Under the pieces are notes generated by a model. The model was not told the origin of the DNA. It ran no database searches and saw nothing but the letters and a program-made list of their open reading frames with translations. Of a stretch of 46,821 nucleotides of DNA, positions 1 through 8,497 are shown piece after piece. How positions within the stretch are numbered: the first letter of the stretch is position 1; every line of letters begins with the position of its first letter. The translations under genes were made by a program, and so were the position numbers. Source of the stretch: Phytopseudomonas argentinensis (GTDB lineage: Bacteria; Pseudomonadota; Gammaproteobacteria; Pseudomonadales; Pseudomonadaceae); NCBI RefSeq assembly GCF_900113905.1, contig NZ_FORC01000009.1:1-46821 (forward strand), given 5' to 3'.

Positions 1-90
1 CCGTGGCTCTTGGTGATGCTGGCGTTCCTGATCCTGGTGACCTACGTGCCGTTCATTTCCCTGGGGCTGCCGAACTGGCTGGGTATGTAA
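1..90 (+). CDS. C-terminal end of TRAP transporter large permease (DctM-like), partial
   Basis: The window opens inside a reading frame that runs from base 1 to a TAA at 88-90 and encodes 29 residues. They begin with a hydrophobic helix (PWLLVMLAFLILVTYVP) and end FISLGLPNWLGM. This resembles the end of DctM-type large permeases of C4-dicarboxylate TRAP transporters, which finish with a membrane helix and a short tail. In P. aeruginosa a TRAP operon lies next to acsA, which agrees with the position here. The assignment rests on the short tail and the context, so the substrate cannot be told. Confidence 0.6.
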   Translation, partial: PWLLVMLAFLILVTYVPFISLGLPNWLGM

Positions 91-107
91 GCGGCCGTGC
101 TTTCTCG

Positions 108-130
108 ACCCGGCCTCGGCCGGGTTTTTT
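108..130 (+). terminator. Rho-independent terminator after the TRAP permease
   Basis: A GC-rich hairpin has arms CCCGGC (109-114) and GCCGGG (119-124), a CTCG loop and six T residues at 125-130. It starts 18 bases after the permease stop. The T run also contains the stop codon of the converging EAL gene. Confidence 0.85.
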
Positions 131-1685
131 ATGCGCGCGGTTCGTGGTCGGGCGCCACCTGCAGCGCGGTGAATAGCGCCTCGGCCGGCATCGGCAGGGC
201 GAACAGGTAGCCCTGCAGGTAGCGCACGCCACGTTGGCTGAGGTAGCGACGCTGCTCGAGGCTTTCCACGCCCTCGGCGACCAGGGCCAATTGCAGGCGC
301 ATGGCAAGATCGAGAATGTTGTCGAGCAGGTGCCGGGAGAGGGCATGGGAGTCGATCATGGAGATGAAACTGCGATCGATCTTCAGGAAATCCACACGGA
401 ATTCGCGCAGGTAGGCGAGGCTCGAATGGCCGGTGCCGAAATCGTCGATGGCGATGCGCACGCCCAGGTCGCGCAGCTTGGCAAACAGCTGATCCGTCAC
501 TGCTGTGGAGGTGATCATCTGCCGCTCGGTCAGCTCGAGGACCAGGACGATATGGCCGACCGGGAATGCCTCGAGGAACTCGCGGCACTCGTCAACCAGG
601 TGAAGATCCTGGCAATGGGCCGCGGTGACATTGATGCTCAGATGAAAGCCTGCCGGTAGCTGCTCGAGGCGGCCGGCAAAATCCTCGCGAACCCGGCGCA
701 TCAGTTGCCGGGTCATCGGCACGATCAGGTCGAAGCGCTCGGCCAGCGGGATGAACTGATCCGGCGATACCAGGCCCTCGGTGGGGTGTTGCCAGCGCAT
801 CAGCGTTTCCACGCCATGCCAGCAACCGTGCTGCGCATCGACCACCGGCTGGTAATAGGGCACGAATTCACCTGCCTCCAGCGCGCGCTTGAGTTCCGTG
901 CCCGGCGACGCGGAGCGTAGGCTGAGGCGGTAGGTACCGGCGCCAGCCAGGGCGCCGAGTATCACGAACAACAGCCACTGTGGCTGATAGTGCGCCTGCA
1001 TGTACTGCAGCGTGGCGCCTTGCGGATAACTGGCGAGCACCTGGAAGGGATAGCCGGAGGAGGCGGTTTCGAAGGCGTACTCGGTGATCGCGCCGTTGTT
1101 CGCCGAGGTCACGGCGCCGCTGGCGGTGATCCAGTTCTCGCCCACCGCGATCTGCAGGGCAACCTCCTGGCCATTGAGCCTGAGCAGGTTGATCAGGTGC
1201 TGACCGTCGATGCCGATCAATACGCCATGGCCAGCCGTTGCCTGGCGATAGACGAGGACCGCGCGATCCGGTGTCACGCTGTTGCCGGCCATCAGTCGCA
1301 GCGTTCCCTGGACATAGGTGTCGGCGTCTTCCTCGTTATCGTAGGCGCCTATCAGCGACGTGCAGTAGATGACTCCGTCGTGTACCAGATTGGCCGAGCG
1401 CGAAAAGGGGCTGATGGCCACCTGGCTGCGCAGCGTCTGCTCCACGTCCTCGCAAGGCTGGCCAGATAGCCCGATCACCTCCCTCGCGGAGCGCGCGGCG
1501 TCATCGAGCATGGCATCGAGCTGCTGCCGAGCGTCCGTGGCGCTTTTTTCCGCGCGGCCCTGCAGCAAGGTCGCGGCCTGCCAGTACATCAGCGGCAGCC
1601 CCAACAGCAGCGGCAATAGCGCCACCCCCAACGAGGAGCTCAGGCGCCACGCGCGTCCGCGGGAGCTAAGGGTGGAAAAGGGCAT
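129..1685 (-). CDS. CSS-motif sensor EAL-domain cyclic-di-GMP phosphodiesterase
   Basis: A 518-residue membrane-bound enzyme predicted to hydrolyse cyclic di-GMP to pGpG. Residues about 18-42 form a membrane segment, 43-235 a periplasmic domain, 236-255 a second membrane segment, and 262-518 a cytoplasmic EAL domain. The periplasmic part has two cysteines (Cys78 and Cys108, in CTS), as in the CSS-motif domain, which senses redox or disulfide state in relatives. The EAL domain keeps the residues expected for catalysis: ETL at 293-295 (the first Glu kept, Ala replaced by Thr), Asn352, Glu384 in LELTE, DDFGTG at 414-419, Lys435, Glu471 in EGVE, and QGY at 491-493. The ATG at 1685 was chosen because it sits just before the first helix; the longer frame upstream has low-quality composition. 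No GGDEF domain is present. The gene converges on the TRAP gene and diverges from acsA. Confidence 0.9.
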   Translation of the reverse strand: MPFSTLSSRGRAWRLSSSLGVALLPLLLGLPLMYWQAATLLQGRAEKSATDARQQLDAMLDDAARSAREVIGLSGQPCEDVEQTLRSQVAISPFSRSANLVHDGVIYCTSLIGAYDNEEDADTYVQGTLRLMAGNSVTPDRAVLVYRQATAGHGVLIGIDGQHLINLLRLNGQEVALQIAVGENWITASGAVTSANNGAITEYAFETASSGYPFQVLASYPQGATLQYMQAHYQPQWLLFVILGALAGAGTYRLSLRSASPGTELKRALEAGEFVPYYQPVVDAQHGCWHGVETLMRWQHPTEGLVSPDQFIPLAERFDLIVPMTRQLMRRVREDFAGRLEQLPAGFHLSINVTAAHCQDLHLVDECREFLEAFPVGHIVLVLELTERQMITSTAVTDQLFAKLRDLGVRIAIDDFGTGHSSLAYLREFRVDFLKIDRSFISMIDSHALSRHLLDNILDLAMRLQLALVAEGVESLEQRRYLSQRGVRYLQGYLFALPMPAEALFTALQVAPDHEPRA

Positions 1686-1911
1686 GAGGGGGTCACTTGA
1701 TCCGGGGGCTGTGTCTAGCTTAGCGAAAGCTGCACGACAAAAATGTCCGCTGTGTCGCGAAATGCTCGCCGGGTCGGCCGATCTGGCGTCAATCCGGTGA
1801 CGGCTGCGATCAGGTCCTGCATCGGTAAGACCATGGTCGAATGGTTGTATGCAGGGGGGCTGGTTACAAATGCAGATATAGAAGAACAACATCAATAACC
1901 GAGGTGATTCA

Positions 1912-3873
1912 ATGAGCGCTGCGTCCCTGTATCCGGTGAGCCCTGAGGCGGCGGCCAATTCGTTGACCGACGAAGCCACTTACAAAGCCATGTACCAGCA
2001 GTCGGTGGTCAACCCGGATGGCTTCTGGCGTGAGCAGGCGCAGCGCCTCGACTGGATCAAGCCGTTCACCAAGGTCAAGCAGACTTCCTTCGACGATCAC
2101 CACGTCGACATCAAGTGGTTCGCCGACGGCACCCTCAACGTTTCCTACAACTGCCTGGATCGCCACCTGGCAGAGCGCGGCGATCAGGTCGCGATCATCT
2201 GGGAAGGCGACGACCCGTCCGAGCACAAGGAAATCACCTACCGCCAGCTGCATGAGCAGGTGTGCAAGTTCGCCAACGCCCTGCGCGGCCAGGACGTGCA
2301 CCGTGGCGACGTAGTGACCATCTACATGCCGATGATCCCGGAAGCCGTGGTGGCCATGCTGGCCTGCGCGCGCATTGGCGCCATCCACTCCGTGGTGTTC
2401 GGTGGCTTCTCGCCGGAGGCGCTGGCCGGGCGCATCATCGATTGCCAGTCCAAGGTGGTGATCACCGCGGACGAAGGCCTGCGTGGCGGCAAGAAGATCC
2501 CGCTCAAGGCCAACGTCGACGATGCCCTGACCAACCCCGAGACCCGTAGCATCCAGAAGGTCATCGTGGTGCAGCGCACCGGCTCCGAGATCAAGTGGAA
2601 CCAGCACCGCGACATCTGGTTCGAGGATCTGATGAAGGTTGCCGGCAGCGTCTGTGCGCCAAAGGAAATGGGCGCCGAAGAAGCGCTATTCATCCTCTAC
2701 ACCTCCGGCTCCACCGGCAAGCCCAAGGGCGTGTTGCACACCACCGGCGGCTACCTGCTGTACGCCGCGCTAACCCACGAGCGGGTGTTCGACTACAAAC
2801 CGGGTGATGTCTACTGGTGCACTGCCGACGTGGGCTGGGTCACTGGCCACAGCTATATCGTCTACGGGCCGCTGGCCAACGGCGCCACCACCCTGCTGTT
2901 CGAAGGCATCCCCAATTACCCGGACGTGACCCGCGTGTCGAAGGTCATCGACAAGCACAAGGTCAACATCCTCTACACCGCGCCGACCGCGATCCGCGCC
3001 ATGATGGCCCAGGGCGAAGCCGCCGTGGCCGGCGCCGATGGTTCCAGCCTGCGTCTGCTCGGTTCGGTGGGCGAGCCGATCAACCCGGAGGCCTGGGACT
3101 GGTACTACCGCAACGTCGGCAAAGAGCGCTGCCCGATCGTCGACACCTGGTGGCAGACCGAAACCGGCGGCATCCTGATCAGCCCGCTGCCCGGCGCCAC
3201 CGCCCTCAAGCCGGGTTCGGCGACCCGGCCGTTCTTTGGCGTGGTGCCGGCGCTGGTCGACAACCTGGGCAACATCATCGAGGGTGCCGCCGAGGGCAAC
3301 CTGGTGATCCTCGATTCCTGGCCAGGCCAGTCGCGCAGCCTGTACGGCGACCATGACCGTTTCGTCGACACCTACTTCAAGACCTTCAAGGGCATGTACT
3401 TCACCGGTGACGGCGCACGCCGTGACGAGGACGGCTACTGGTGGATCACCGGTCGCGTCGACGACGTGCTCAATGTCTCCGGCCACCGTATGGGCACCGC
3501 CGAGGTGGAAAGCGCCATGGTCGCCCATCCCAAGGTCGCCGAAGCCGCGGTGGTCGGCGTGCCCCACGACATCAAGGGACAGGGCATCTATGTCTACGTG
3601 ACCCTCAACCAGGGCCAGGAACCTTCCGAGCAACTGCGCCAGGAACTCAAGGCCTGGGTGCGCAAGGAAATCGGCCCGATCGCCACACCGGACGTGATCC
3701 AGTGGGCGCCGGGGCTGCCGAAGACCCGTTCGGGCAAGATCATGCGCCGTATCCTGCGCAAGATCGCTACGGCCGAGTACGACAGCCTCGGCGACATCTC
3801 CACCCTGGCCGACCCGGGCGTGGTGCAGCACCTGATCGACACCCACAAGTCGATGCAGAGCGCCTGCGCCTGA
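1912..3873 (+). CDS. acsA: Acetyl-CoA synthetase
   Basis: A 653-residue AMP-forming acetyl-CoA ligase, which activates acetate (ATP + acetate + CoA to acetyl-CoA + AMP + PPi) for the glyoxylate and TCA cycles in the cytoplasm. It carries the adenylate-forming signature YTSGSTGKPKG near residue 265, the acetate-pocket motif WWQTETGG near 413, the YFTGD hinge region, and the C-terminal PKTRSGKIMRR. In that motif Lys609 is the catalytic lysine, the one reversibly acetylated in bacterial Acs. The length matches the family (about 650). The ATG at 1912 follows a good GAGGTG ribosome-binding site. The gene is monocistronic, with a terminator-like hairpin downstream. The 226-base region shared with the divergent EAL gene must hold its promoter, but I see no consensus sigma-70 pair in it. 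Confidence 0.97.
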   Translation: MSAASLYPVSPEAAANSLTDEATYKAMYQQSVVNPDGFWREQAQRLDWIKPFTKVKQTSFDDHHVDIKWFADGTLNVSYNCLDRHLAERGDQVAIIWEGDDPSEHKEITYRQLHEQVCKFANALRGQDVHRGDVVTIYMPMIPEAVVAMLACARIGAIHSVVFGGFSPEALAGRIIDCQSKVVITADEGLRGGKKIPLKANVDDALTNPETRSIQKVIVVQRTGSEIKWNQHRDIWFEDLMKVAGSVCAPKEMGAEEALFILYTSGSTGKPKGVLHTTGGYLLYAALTHERVFDYKPGDVYWCTADVGWVTGHSYIVYGPLANGATTLLFEGIPNYPDVTRVSKVIDKHKVNILYTAPTAIRAMMAQGEAAVAGADGSSLRLLGSVGEPINPEAWDWYYRNVGKERCPIVDTWWQTETGGILISPLPGATALKPGSATRPFFGVVPALVDNLGNIIEGAAEGNLVILDSWPGQSRSLYGDHDRFVDTYFKTFKGMYFTGDGARRDEDGYWWITGRVDDVLNVSGHRMGTAEVESAMVAHPKVAEAAVVGVPHDIKGQGIYVYVTLNQGQEPSEQLRQELKAWVRKEIGPIATPDVIQWAPGLPKTRSGKIMRRILRKIATAEYDSLGDISTLADPGVVQHLIDTHKSMQSACA

Positions 3874-3890
3874 TCTGAGATGCGCCTCAC

Positions 3891-3936
3891 TGCAGCGCCC
3901 CACGCCGGCTCGTCCGCGTGGGGCGTCTGCGTTTCT
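3891..3936 (+). terminator. Terminator-like hairpin after acsA
   Basis: Perfect 10-base arms CGCCCCACGC (3896-3905) and GCGTGGGGCG (3916-3925) enclose a 10-base loop. They are extended by an imperfect GCAG/CTGC pair, and a short, interrupted T-rich tail follows (GTTTCTACTCTT). It lies 22 bases after the acsA stop. The poor T tract keeps confidence moderate. Confidence 0.6.
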
Positions 3937-4039
3937 ACTCTTCGCGTGACACCCTAGGGCTGAACTGATGAGTCAGGATTGGCTGAATTTTGTTCTGTCA
4001 AGATCCTTTCATGGCGTCCCGGTGGGTTCTGTAATTAGT

Positions 4040-4060
4040 TGTCGCATCTGGGAAATATCG
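4040..4060 (+). promoter_or_regulatory. ArgR operator upstream of aotJ
   Basis: The sequence TGTCGC (4040-4045), eight bases, then AA (4054-4055) fits the P. aeruginosa ArgR consensus TGTCGC-N8-AA-N5 exactly. A second, weaker half-site (TATCGC, 4056-4061) follows on the same strand. The site lies about 140 bases before aotJ. ArgR, encoded at the end of the same operon, is known in P. aeruginosa to control aot, so auto-regulated arginine control is likely. A TAGAAT box at 4077-4082 could be the -10, but I see no convincing -35. Confidence 0.65.
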
Positions 4061-4198
4061 CTCGCCGCGCTATCGCTAGAATGCCGCACTTCCGTGCGCC
4101 GCCCGCAGCCCTGCGCTACGCTGGCGACGTCACCTCTGCATGGCCCGGCTTACCCGCCTTCAGGCCAGTGAAACCCCATCCCTGTCAGGAGTTTCCCC

Positions 4199-4978
4199 AT
4201 GAAGAAGATCGCACTGCTCGGCGCGCTGGCACTATCCCTGCTGTCGCCGCTGACCATGGCCCAGGAGGCCAAGGCGCTGCGTATCGGTATCGAAGCGGCC
4301 TACCCGCCGTTCGCCTACAAGACTCCCGACGGCAACATCACCGGCTTCGACTACGACATCGGCGTGGCCCTGTGTGAAGAAATGAAGGTCGAGTGCAAGT
4401 GGATCGAGCAGGAATTCGACGGCCTGATCCCGGCGCTGAAAGTTCGCAAGTTCGACGCCGTGCTGTCGTCGATGTCGATCACCGAAGAGCGCAAGCGCGC
4501 CGTGGACTTCACCGGCAAGTACTACGCCACGCCTGCCAAGCTGGCGATGAAGAGCGGTGCGGTGATGAACGACGTGGCCACCGACCTCAAGGGCAAGAAG
4601 ATCGGCGTGCAGCGTTCCTCCGTGTATGACCGTTACGCCACCGATGTCTTTGCCCCGGCCGGTGCCGAGATCGTGCGCTACAGCTCGCAGAACGAAGTGT
4701 TCCTAGATCTGAGCGCTGGCCGCCTGGATGGCACCATCGCCGACTCGGTGAACATCGAGGACGGCTTCCTGAAAACCGACGCCGGCAAAGGCTTCGCCTT
4801 CGTGGGCCCGGATTTCACCGAAGAAAAATACTTCGGCGAAGGCCAGGGCATCGCCGTGCGCAAGGGTGACAAGGCGCTGGCCGAGAAGATCAGCGCGGCA
4901 ATCCTGGCGATCCGCGAGAACGGCAAGTACAAGGCCATTCAGGACAAGTACTTCAGCTTCGACGTCTACGGCAAGTAA
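4199..4978 (+). CDS. aotJ: Arginine/ornithine periplasmic binding protein
   Basis: A 259-residue periplasmic solute-binding protein of the amino-acid ABC family (SBP_bac_3). It captures arginine/ornithine and delivers it to AotQM. Residues 1-21 form a type I signal peptide ending TMA before QEAKALRIG. The mature part starts with the family pattern LRIGIEAAYPPFAYK and carries the FDYDIGVALCEEM segment. Two cysteines in VALCEEMKVECKW probably form the conserved disulfide of the family. It is the first gene of the aot operon. The ATG at 4199 directly precedes a classic KK-hydrophobic signal sequence, although the ribosome-binding site (AGGAGTTTCCCC) is only fair. The close match to P. aeruginosa AotJ and the argR at the operon end make the substrate assignment strong. 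Confidence 0.95.
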   Translation: MKKIALLGALALSLLSPLTMAQEAKALRIGIEAAYPPFAYKTPDGNITGFDYDIGVALCEEMKVECKWIEQEFDGLIPALKVRKFDAVLSSMSITEERKRAVDFTGKYYATPAKLAMKSGAVMNDVATDLKGKKIGVQRSSVYDRYATDVFAPAGAEIVRYSSQNEVFLDLSAGRLDGTIADSVNIEDGFLKTDAGKGFAFVGPDFTEEKYFGEGQGIAVRKGDKALAEKISAAILAIRENGKYKAIQDKYFSFDVYGK

Positions 4979-5114
4979 GCCCACGATCTGCTGCGCGGCA
5001 GCCCTGTGGCTTTAAAATTAGCTTGGACGCTTGCGTACGAAAGTACACTCCGCGTCCTCGTCTGACTTTTGCCTGGCATGGCTCTAGCTCGCATAGGGTG
5101 ATTTCTTGTTGGAG

Positions 5115-5149
5115 GTGGCACACGCTGACGCTCGGCGTGTGCCACTTTT
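5115..5149 (+). terminator. Strong intercistronic hairpin between aotJ and aotQ
   Basis: A perfect 11-base inverted repeat, GTGGCACACGC (5115-5125) and GCGTGTGCCAC (5135-5145), with a 9-base loop and four Ts after it, sits 136 bases after aotJ and 50 before aotQ. The short T run suggests a partial terminator or a 3' stabiliser of the aotJ message. Either would make the binding protein more abundant than the membrane parts, a common design in ABC operons. Confidence 0.7.
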
Positions 5150-5194
5150 GCATTGCATTTCCGGCGCCCCAGGGCGCACGCATGAGGTAAGCGG

Positions 5195-5884
5195 ATGCTC
5201 AACGGCTACGGCTCGTCCATTATCGAGGGCGCCTGGCTCACCCTGATTCTGGCCCTGACCTCGATGGCGGTGGCGATAGTGCTCGGCCTGATCGGCGCCG
5301 CGTTTCGGCTGTCGCCGGTGCGCTGGCTGGCGGTGCTGGGGGAAACCTATTCGACGGTGATCCGTGGCATTCCCGACCTGGTGCTGATCCTGCTGATCTT
5401 CTACGGCGGCCAGGACATGGTGAACCGCGTCGCGCCGATGCTCGGCTACGACGACTACATCGACATCAACCCCTTCATCGCCGGCGTGTTTACCATGGGC
5501 TTTATCTTCGGCGCCTATCTGTCGGAGACCTTCCGTGGCGCCTTCATGGCCATTCCCAAGGGCCAGGCCGAGGCGGGCGCGGCCTATGGCATGAGCGGCC
5601 TGCAGGTGTTCCTGCGCATCCTGGTGCCGCAAATGATCCGCTTCGCCATCCCTGGCTTCACCAATAACTGGCTGGTGCTCACCAAGGCTACCGCGCTGAT
5701 TTCGGTGGTCGGTCTGCAGGACATGATGTTCAAGGCCAAGAGCGCCGCCGACGCCACCCGCGAGCCCTTCACCTTCTACCTGGCGGTGGCCGGCCTGTAC
5801 CTGCTGATCACCAGCGTCTCGCTGCTGGCCCTGCGTTTCCTGGAAAAACGCTACTCGGTCGGCACCAAGGCTGCCGAGCTGTGA
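5195..5884 (+). CDS. aotQ: Arginine/ornithine ABC transporter permease
   Basis: A 229-residue inner-membrane permease of the HisM/HisQ type with about five helices. It forms the transport channel together with AotM. The EAA loop contacting the ATPase is visible around residues 119-140 (IPKGQAEAGAAYGMSGLQVF). The N-terminal VIRGIPDLVLILLIFYGG block near residue 53 is typical of polar amino-acid permeases. The ATG at 5195 follows GAGGTAAGCGG. It is separated from aotJ by 216 bases with a hairpin, but only 10 bases separate its stop from aotM, so aotQ, aotM and aotP form the tight part of the operon. Confidence 0.95.
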   Translation: MLNGYGSSIIEGAWLTLILALTSMAVAIVLGLIGAAFRLSPVRWLAVLGETYSTVIRGIPDLVLILLIFYGGQDMVNRVAPMLGYDDYIDINPFIAGVFTMGFIFGAYLSETFRGAFMAIPKGQAEAGAAYGMSGLQVFLRILVPQMIRFAIPGFTNNWLVLTKATALISVVGLQDMMFKAKSAADATREPFTFYLAVAGLYLLITSVSLLALRFLEKRYSVGTKAAEL

Positions 5885-5894
5885 GGGCCCAACG

Positions 5895-6593
5895 ATGATT
5901 TTCGATTACACCGTCATCTGGGACAGCCTGCCGCTGTATTTCGGCGGCGTGCTGGTGACCCTCAAGCTGCTGGCCATCGCGCTGTTCTTTGGCCTGCTGC
6001 TGGCCATTCCCCTGGCGCTGATGCGCACCTCGCGCTCGCCGTGGGTCAACGGGCCGGCCTGGTTGTATACCTACGTGATTCGTGGCACGCCGATGCTGGT
6101 GCAGTTGTTTCTGGTCTATTACGGCCTGGCCCAGTTCGAGGCGGTGCGCGAGAGCCTGCTGTGGCCGTACCTGTCCAACGCCACCTTCTGCGCCTGCGTG
6201 GCGTTCGCCATCAATACCAGCGCCTACAGCGCCGAGATTCTTGCCGGCAGCCTGAAAGCCACGCCCCATGGCGAGATCGAGGCGGCCAAGGCCATGGGCA
6301 TGTCGCGGGCCAAGTTGTATCGCCGCATTCTCCTGCCGTCGGCGCTGCGCCGCGCGTTGCCGCAGTACAGCAACGAAGTGATCATGATGCTGCACACCAC
6401 CAGCCTGGCCTCGATCGTCACCCTGATCGACATCACTGGCGCGGCGCGCACCGTCAGCTCCCAGTACTACCTGCCGTTCGAGGCGTTCATCACCGCCGGC
6501 CTGTTCTACCTGTGCCTGACCTTTATCCTGGTGCGCCTGTTCAAACTGGCCGAGCGTCGCTGGCTGGCCTACCTGGCGCCGCGGCGTTCCTGA
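5895..6593 (+). CDS. aotM: Arginine/ornithine ABC transporter permease
   Basis: The 232-residue second permease of the arginine/ornithine importer. It has the TYVIRGTPMLVQLFLVYYG block near residue 59 and an EAA loop (ATPHGEIEAAKAMGMSRAKL) near residue 121, both typical of HisM/HisQ-like subunits. It starts 10 bases after aotQ. The next gene, aotP, begins 30 bases after its stop. As I recall, P. aeruginosa has a small extra ORF (PA0891) between these two genes; there is no room for one here. Confidence 0.95.
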   Translation: MIFDYTVIWDSLPLYFGGVLVTLKLLAIALFFGLLLAIPLALMRTSRSPWVNGPAWLYTYVIRGTPMLVQLFLVYYGLAQFEAVRESLLWPYLSNATFCACVAFAINTSAYSAEILAGSLKATPHGEIEAAKAMGMSRAKLYRRILLPSALRRALPQYSNEVIMMLHTTSLASIVTLIDITGAARTVSSQYYLPFEAFITAGLFYLCLTFILVRLFKLAERRWLAYLAPRRS

Positions 6594-6623
6594 GCCCTCG
6601 GACTTCTGTAAAGAGTGAAAAGC

Positions 6624-7388
6624 ATGTACAAGCTCGAAGTGACGGACCTGCACAAGCGCTACGGCAGCCACGAGGTGCTCAAGGGCGTTTCGCTGGCCGC
6701 CAAGGCCGGTGACGTGATCAGCATCATCGGCTCCAGTGGTTCCGGCAAGAGCACCTTCCTGCGTTGCATCAACCTGCTCGAGCAGCCCCACGCCGGGCAG
6801 ATCCAGCTCAACGGCGAGGCGCTCAAGCTGGTGCCCGGCAAGGACGGCGCCCTGCGCGCCGCCGATGACAAGCAACTGCAGCGCCTGCGCTCGCGGCTGT
6901 CCATGGTGTTTCAGCACTTCAACCTGTGGGCGCACATGAGCGTGCTGGAAAACGTCATGGAGGCGCCGGTGCACGTGCTGGGCATGGGCAAGGCCGAGGC
7001 TCGCGACAAGGCCGAGCACTACCTGCAGAAGGTCGGCGTTGCCCACCGCAAGAGCGCCTATCCCGCCCATATGAGTGGTGGCGAGCAGCAGCGTGTGGCC
7101 ATCGCCCGGGCCCTGGCCATGGAGCCGGAGGTAATGCTGTTCGACGAGCCGACCTCGGCCCTTGACCCGGAACTGGTCGGCGATGTGTTGAAGGTCATGC
7201 GCGACCTGGCCGATGAAGGGCGTACCATGGTGGTGGTCACCCACGAGATGGGCTTTGCCCGCGAGGTGTCCAACGGCTTGCTGTTCCTGCATCAGGGTCT
7301 GGTGGAGGAACGCGGCGACCCCCGTGAGGTGCTGGCTAACCCGCAGTCTCAACGGCTGCAACAGTTCCTCAGCGGCAGCCTCAAGTAG
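6624..7388 (+). CDS. aotP: Arginine/ornithine ABC transporter ATP-binding protein
   Basis: A 254-residue cytoplasmic ATPase that powers AotQM. Motifs seen: Walker A GSSGSGKST near residue 38, Q-loop FQHFN near 99, the signature MSGGEQQRVAIARAL near 148, Walker B VMLFDEPTSALDPE near 170, and the switch histidine in VVTHEMGFA. I chose the ATG at 6624 (MYKLEV) rather than the GTG three codons earlier. AAGAG at 6610-6614 lies 9 bases before that ATG, and the family begins MYKLEV. It belongs to the polar amino-acid importer subfamily (HisP/GlnQ). The argR gene follows after 53 bases. Confidence 0.95.
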   Translation: MYKLEVTDLHKRYGSHEVLKGVSLAAKAGDVISIIGSSGSGKSTFLRCINLLEQPHAGQIQLNGEALKLVPGKDGALRAADDKQLQRLRSRLSMVFQHFNLWAHMSVLENVMEAPVHVLGMGKAEARDKAEHYLQKVGVAHRKSAYPAHMSGGEQQRVAIARALAMEPEVMLFDEPTSALDPELVGDVLKVMRDLADEGRTMVVVTHEMGFAREVSNGLLFLHQGLVEERGDPREVLANPQSQRLQQFLSGSLK

Positions 7389-7441
7389 TTGGCGTTATCA
7401 TCCCCGACCTATCACTGCCTTCAGAGCCCAACCTGCCCATC

Positions 7442-8422
7442 ATGACTGCCCCCCGAATCGGCTTCCTGCTTTGGCCCTCTACCAAGCCCCTGACCCTGGC
7501 GCTGGCGGAGGAGGCCCTGAGCGTCGCCCAGCGCGTCCATCCGGAGGTGGTCTACGAGGTGGCGTTCCTGCAGGCCGAAGAGCCGGCGCAGGGCGCATGG
7601 CGCCTGCCGGGCAGTTCCTGGACGGCCGGCCTGGAAGGCTATCGCAAGCTGTTCCTGCTTGCCGATGAGCCGCCGGCCAGCGTAGCGCCGGCGCTGGCCA
7701 CCGCACTCAAGCAGGTGTCGCGCAACGGTTGCTGCCTCGGCGCGGTGGCGGCGGGGGTCTACCCCCTGGCGCAGCTGGGCTTGCTCGACGGCTACCGGGC
7801 GTCGGTGCACTGGCGCTGGCAGGACGATTTCGCCGAGCGCTTTCCCAAGGTGATCGCCACCAGCCACCTGTTCGACTGGGACCGTGACCGCCTCACCGCC
7901 TGTGGCGGCATGGCGGTGATGGACATGCTGCTGGCCCTGTTGGCCCGTGACCATGGAGCCGAGCTGGCCGGGGCGGTATCCGAGGAGCTGGTGGTCGAGC
8001 GCATTCGCGAAGGTGGCGAACGCCAGCGTATTCCGCTGCAGAATCGCCTGGGCTCCAGCCACCCCAAGCTGACCCAGGCGGTGTTGCTGATGGAGGCCAA
8101 TATCGAAGAACCGCTGACCACCGACGAGATCGCCCAGCACGTATGCGTCTCGCGGCGCCAGTTGGAGCGCATCTTCAAGCAGTACCTCAATCGTGTACCC
8201 AGCCAGTATTACCTGGAACTGCGCCTGAACAAGGCGCGCCAGCTGCTGATGCAGACCAGCAAGTCGATCATCCAGATCGGCCTGTCCTGCGGCTTCTCCT
8301 CGGGCCCGCATTTCTCCAGCGCCTACCGCAACTTCTTCGGCGCCACGCCGCGTGAAGACCGCAACCAGCGCCGCAGCAACAGCCCCTTCGAACTGACTTC
8401 GGCGCCTGCCGAGCGCGGCTAG
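7442..8422 (+). CDS. argR: Arginine-responsive AraC/XylS-family regulator ArgR
   Basis: The 326-residue global regulator of arginine metabolism of Pseudomonas, unrelated to E. coli ArgR. The N-terminal 200 residues have the DJ-1/PfpI (glutamine amidotransferase-like) fold, starting RIGFLLWPSTKPLTLALAEEAL, and in P. aeruginosa this part senses L-arginine. The C-terminal AraC domain has two helix-turn-helix units: TTDEIAQHVCVSRRQLERIF near residue 224 and IIQIGLSCGFSSGPHFSSAY near 276. It is the last gene of the aot operon, and a matching operator lies in front of aotJ, so autoregulation is expected. The ribosome-binding site is poor (the bases before ATG read CCTGCCCATC), which suggests low, perhaps coupled, translation. 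Confidence 0.96.
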   Translation: MTAPRIGFLLWPSTKPLTLALAEEALSVAQRVHPEVVYEVAFLQAEEPAQGAWRLPGSSWTAGLEGYRKLFLLADEPPASVAPALATALKQVSRNGCCLGAVAAGVYPLAQLGLLDGYRASVHWRWQDDFAERFPKVIATSHLFDWDRDRLTACGGMAVMDMLLALLARDHGAELAGAVSEELVVERIREGGERQRIPLQNRLGSSHPKLTQAVLLMEANIEEPLTTDEIAQHVCVSRRQLERIFKQYLNRVPSQYYLELRLNKARQLLMQTSKSIIQIGLSCGFSSGPHFSSAYRNFFGATPREDRNQRRSNSPFELTSAPAERG

Positions 8423-8497
8423 GCGGCTGTCTCGCTCGTTGCCTCATCCCGAGGGCATGGCCTGGGCGTCCCCGCCGGCTGCCACTGCTTGCACCGA

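Noticed and set aside
5808..7361. Long minus-strand frame opposite aotM and aotP
   Set aside because: It is antisense to two well-supported genes, with low-complexity His/Gln composition and no domain.
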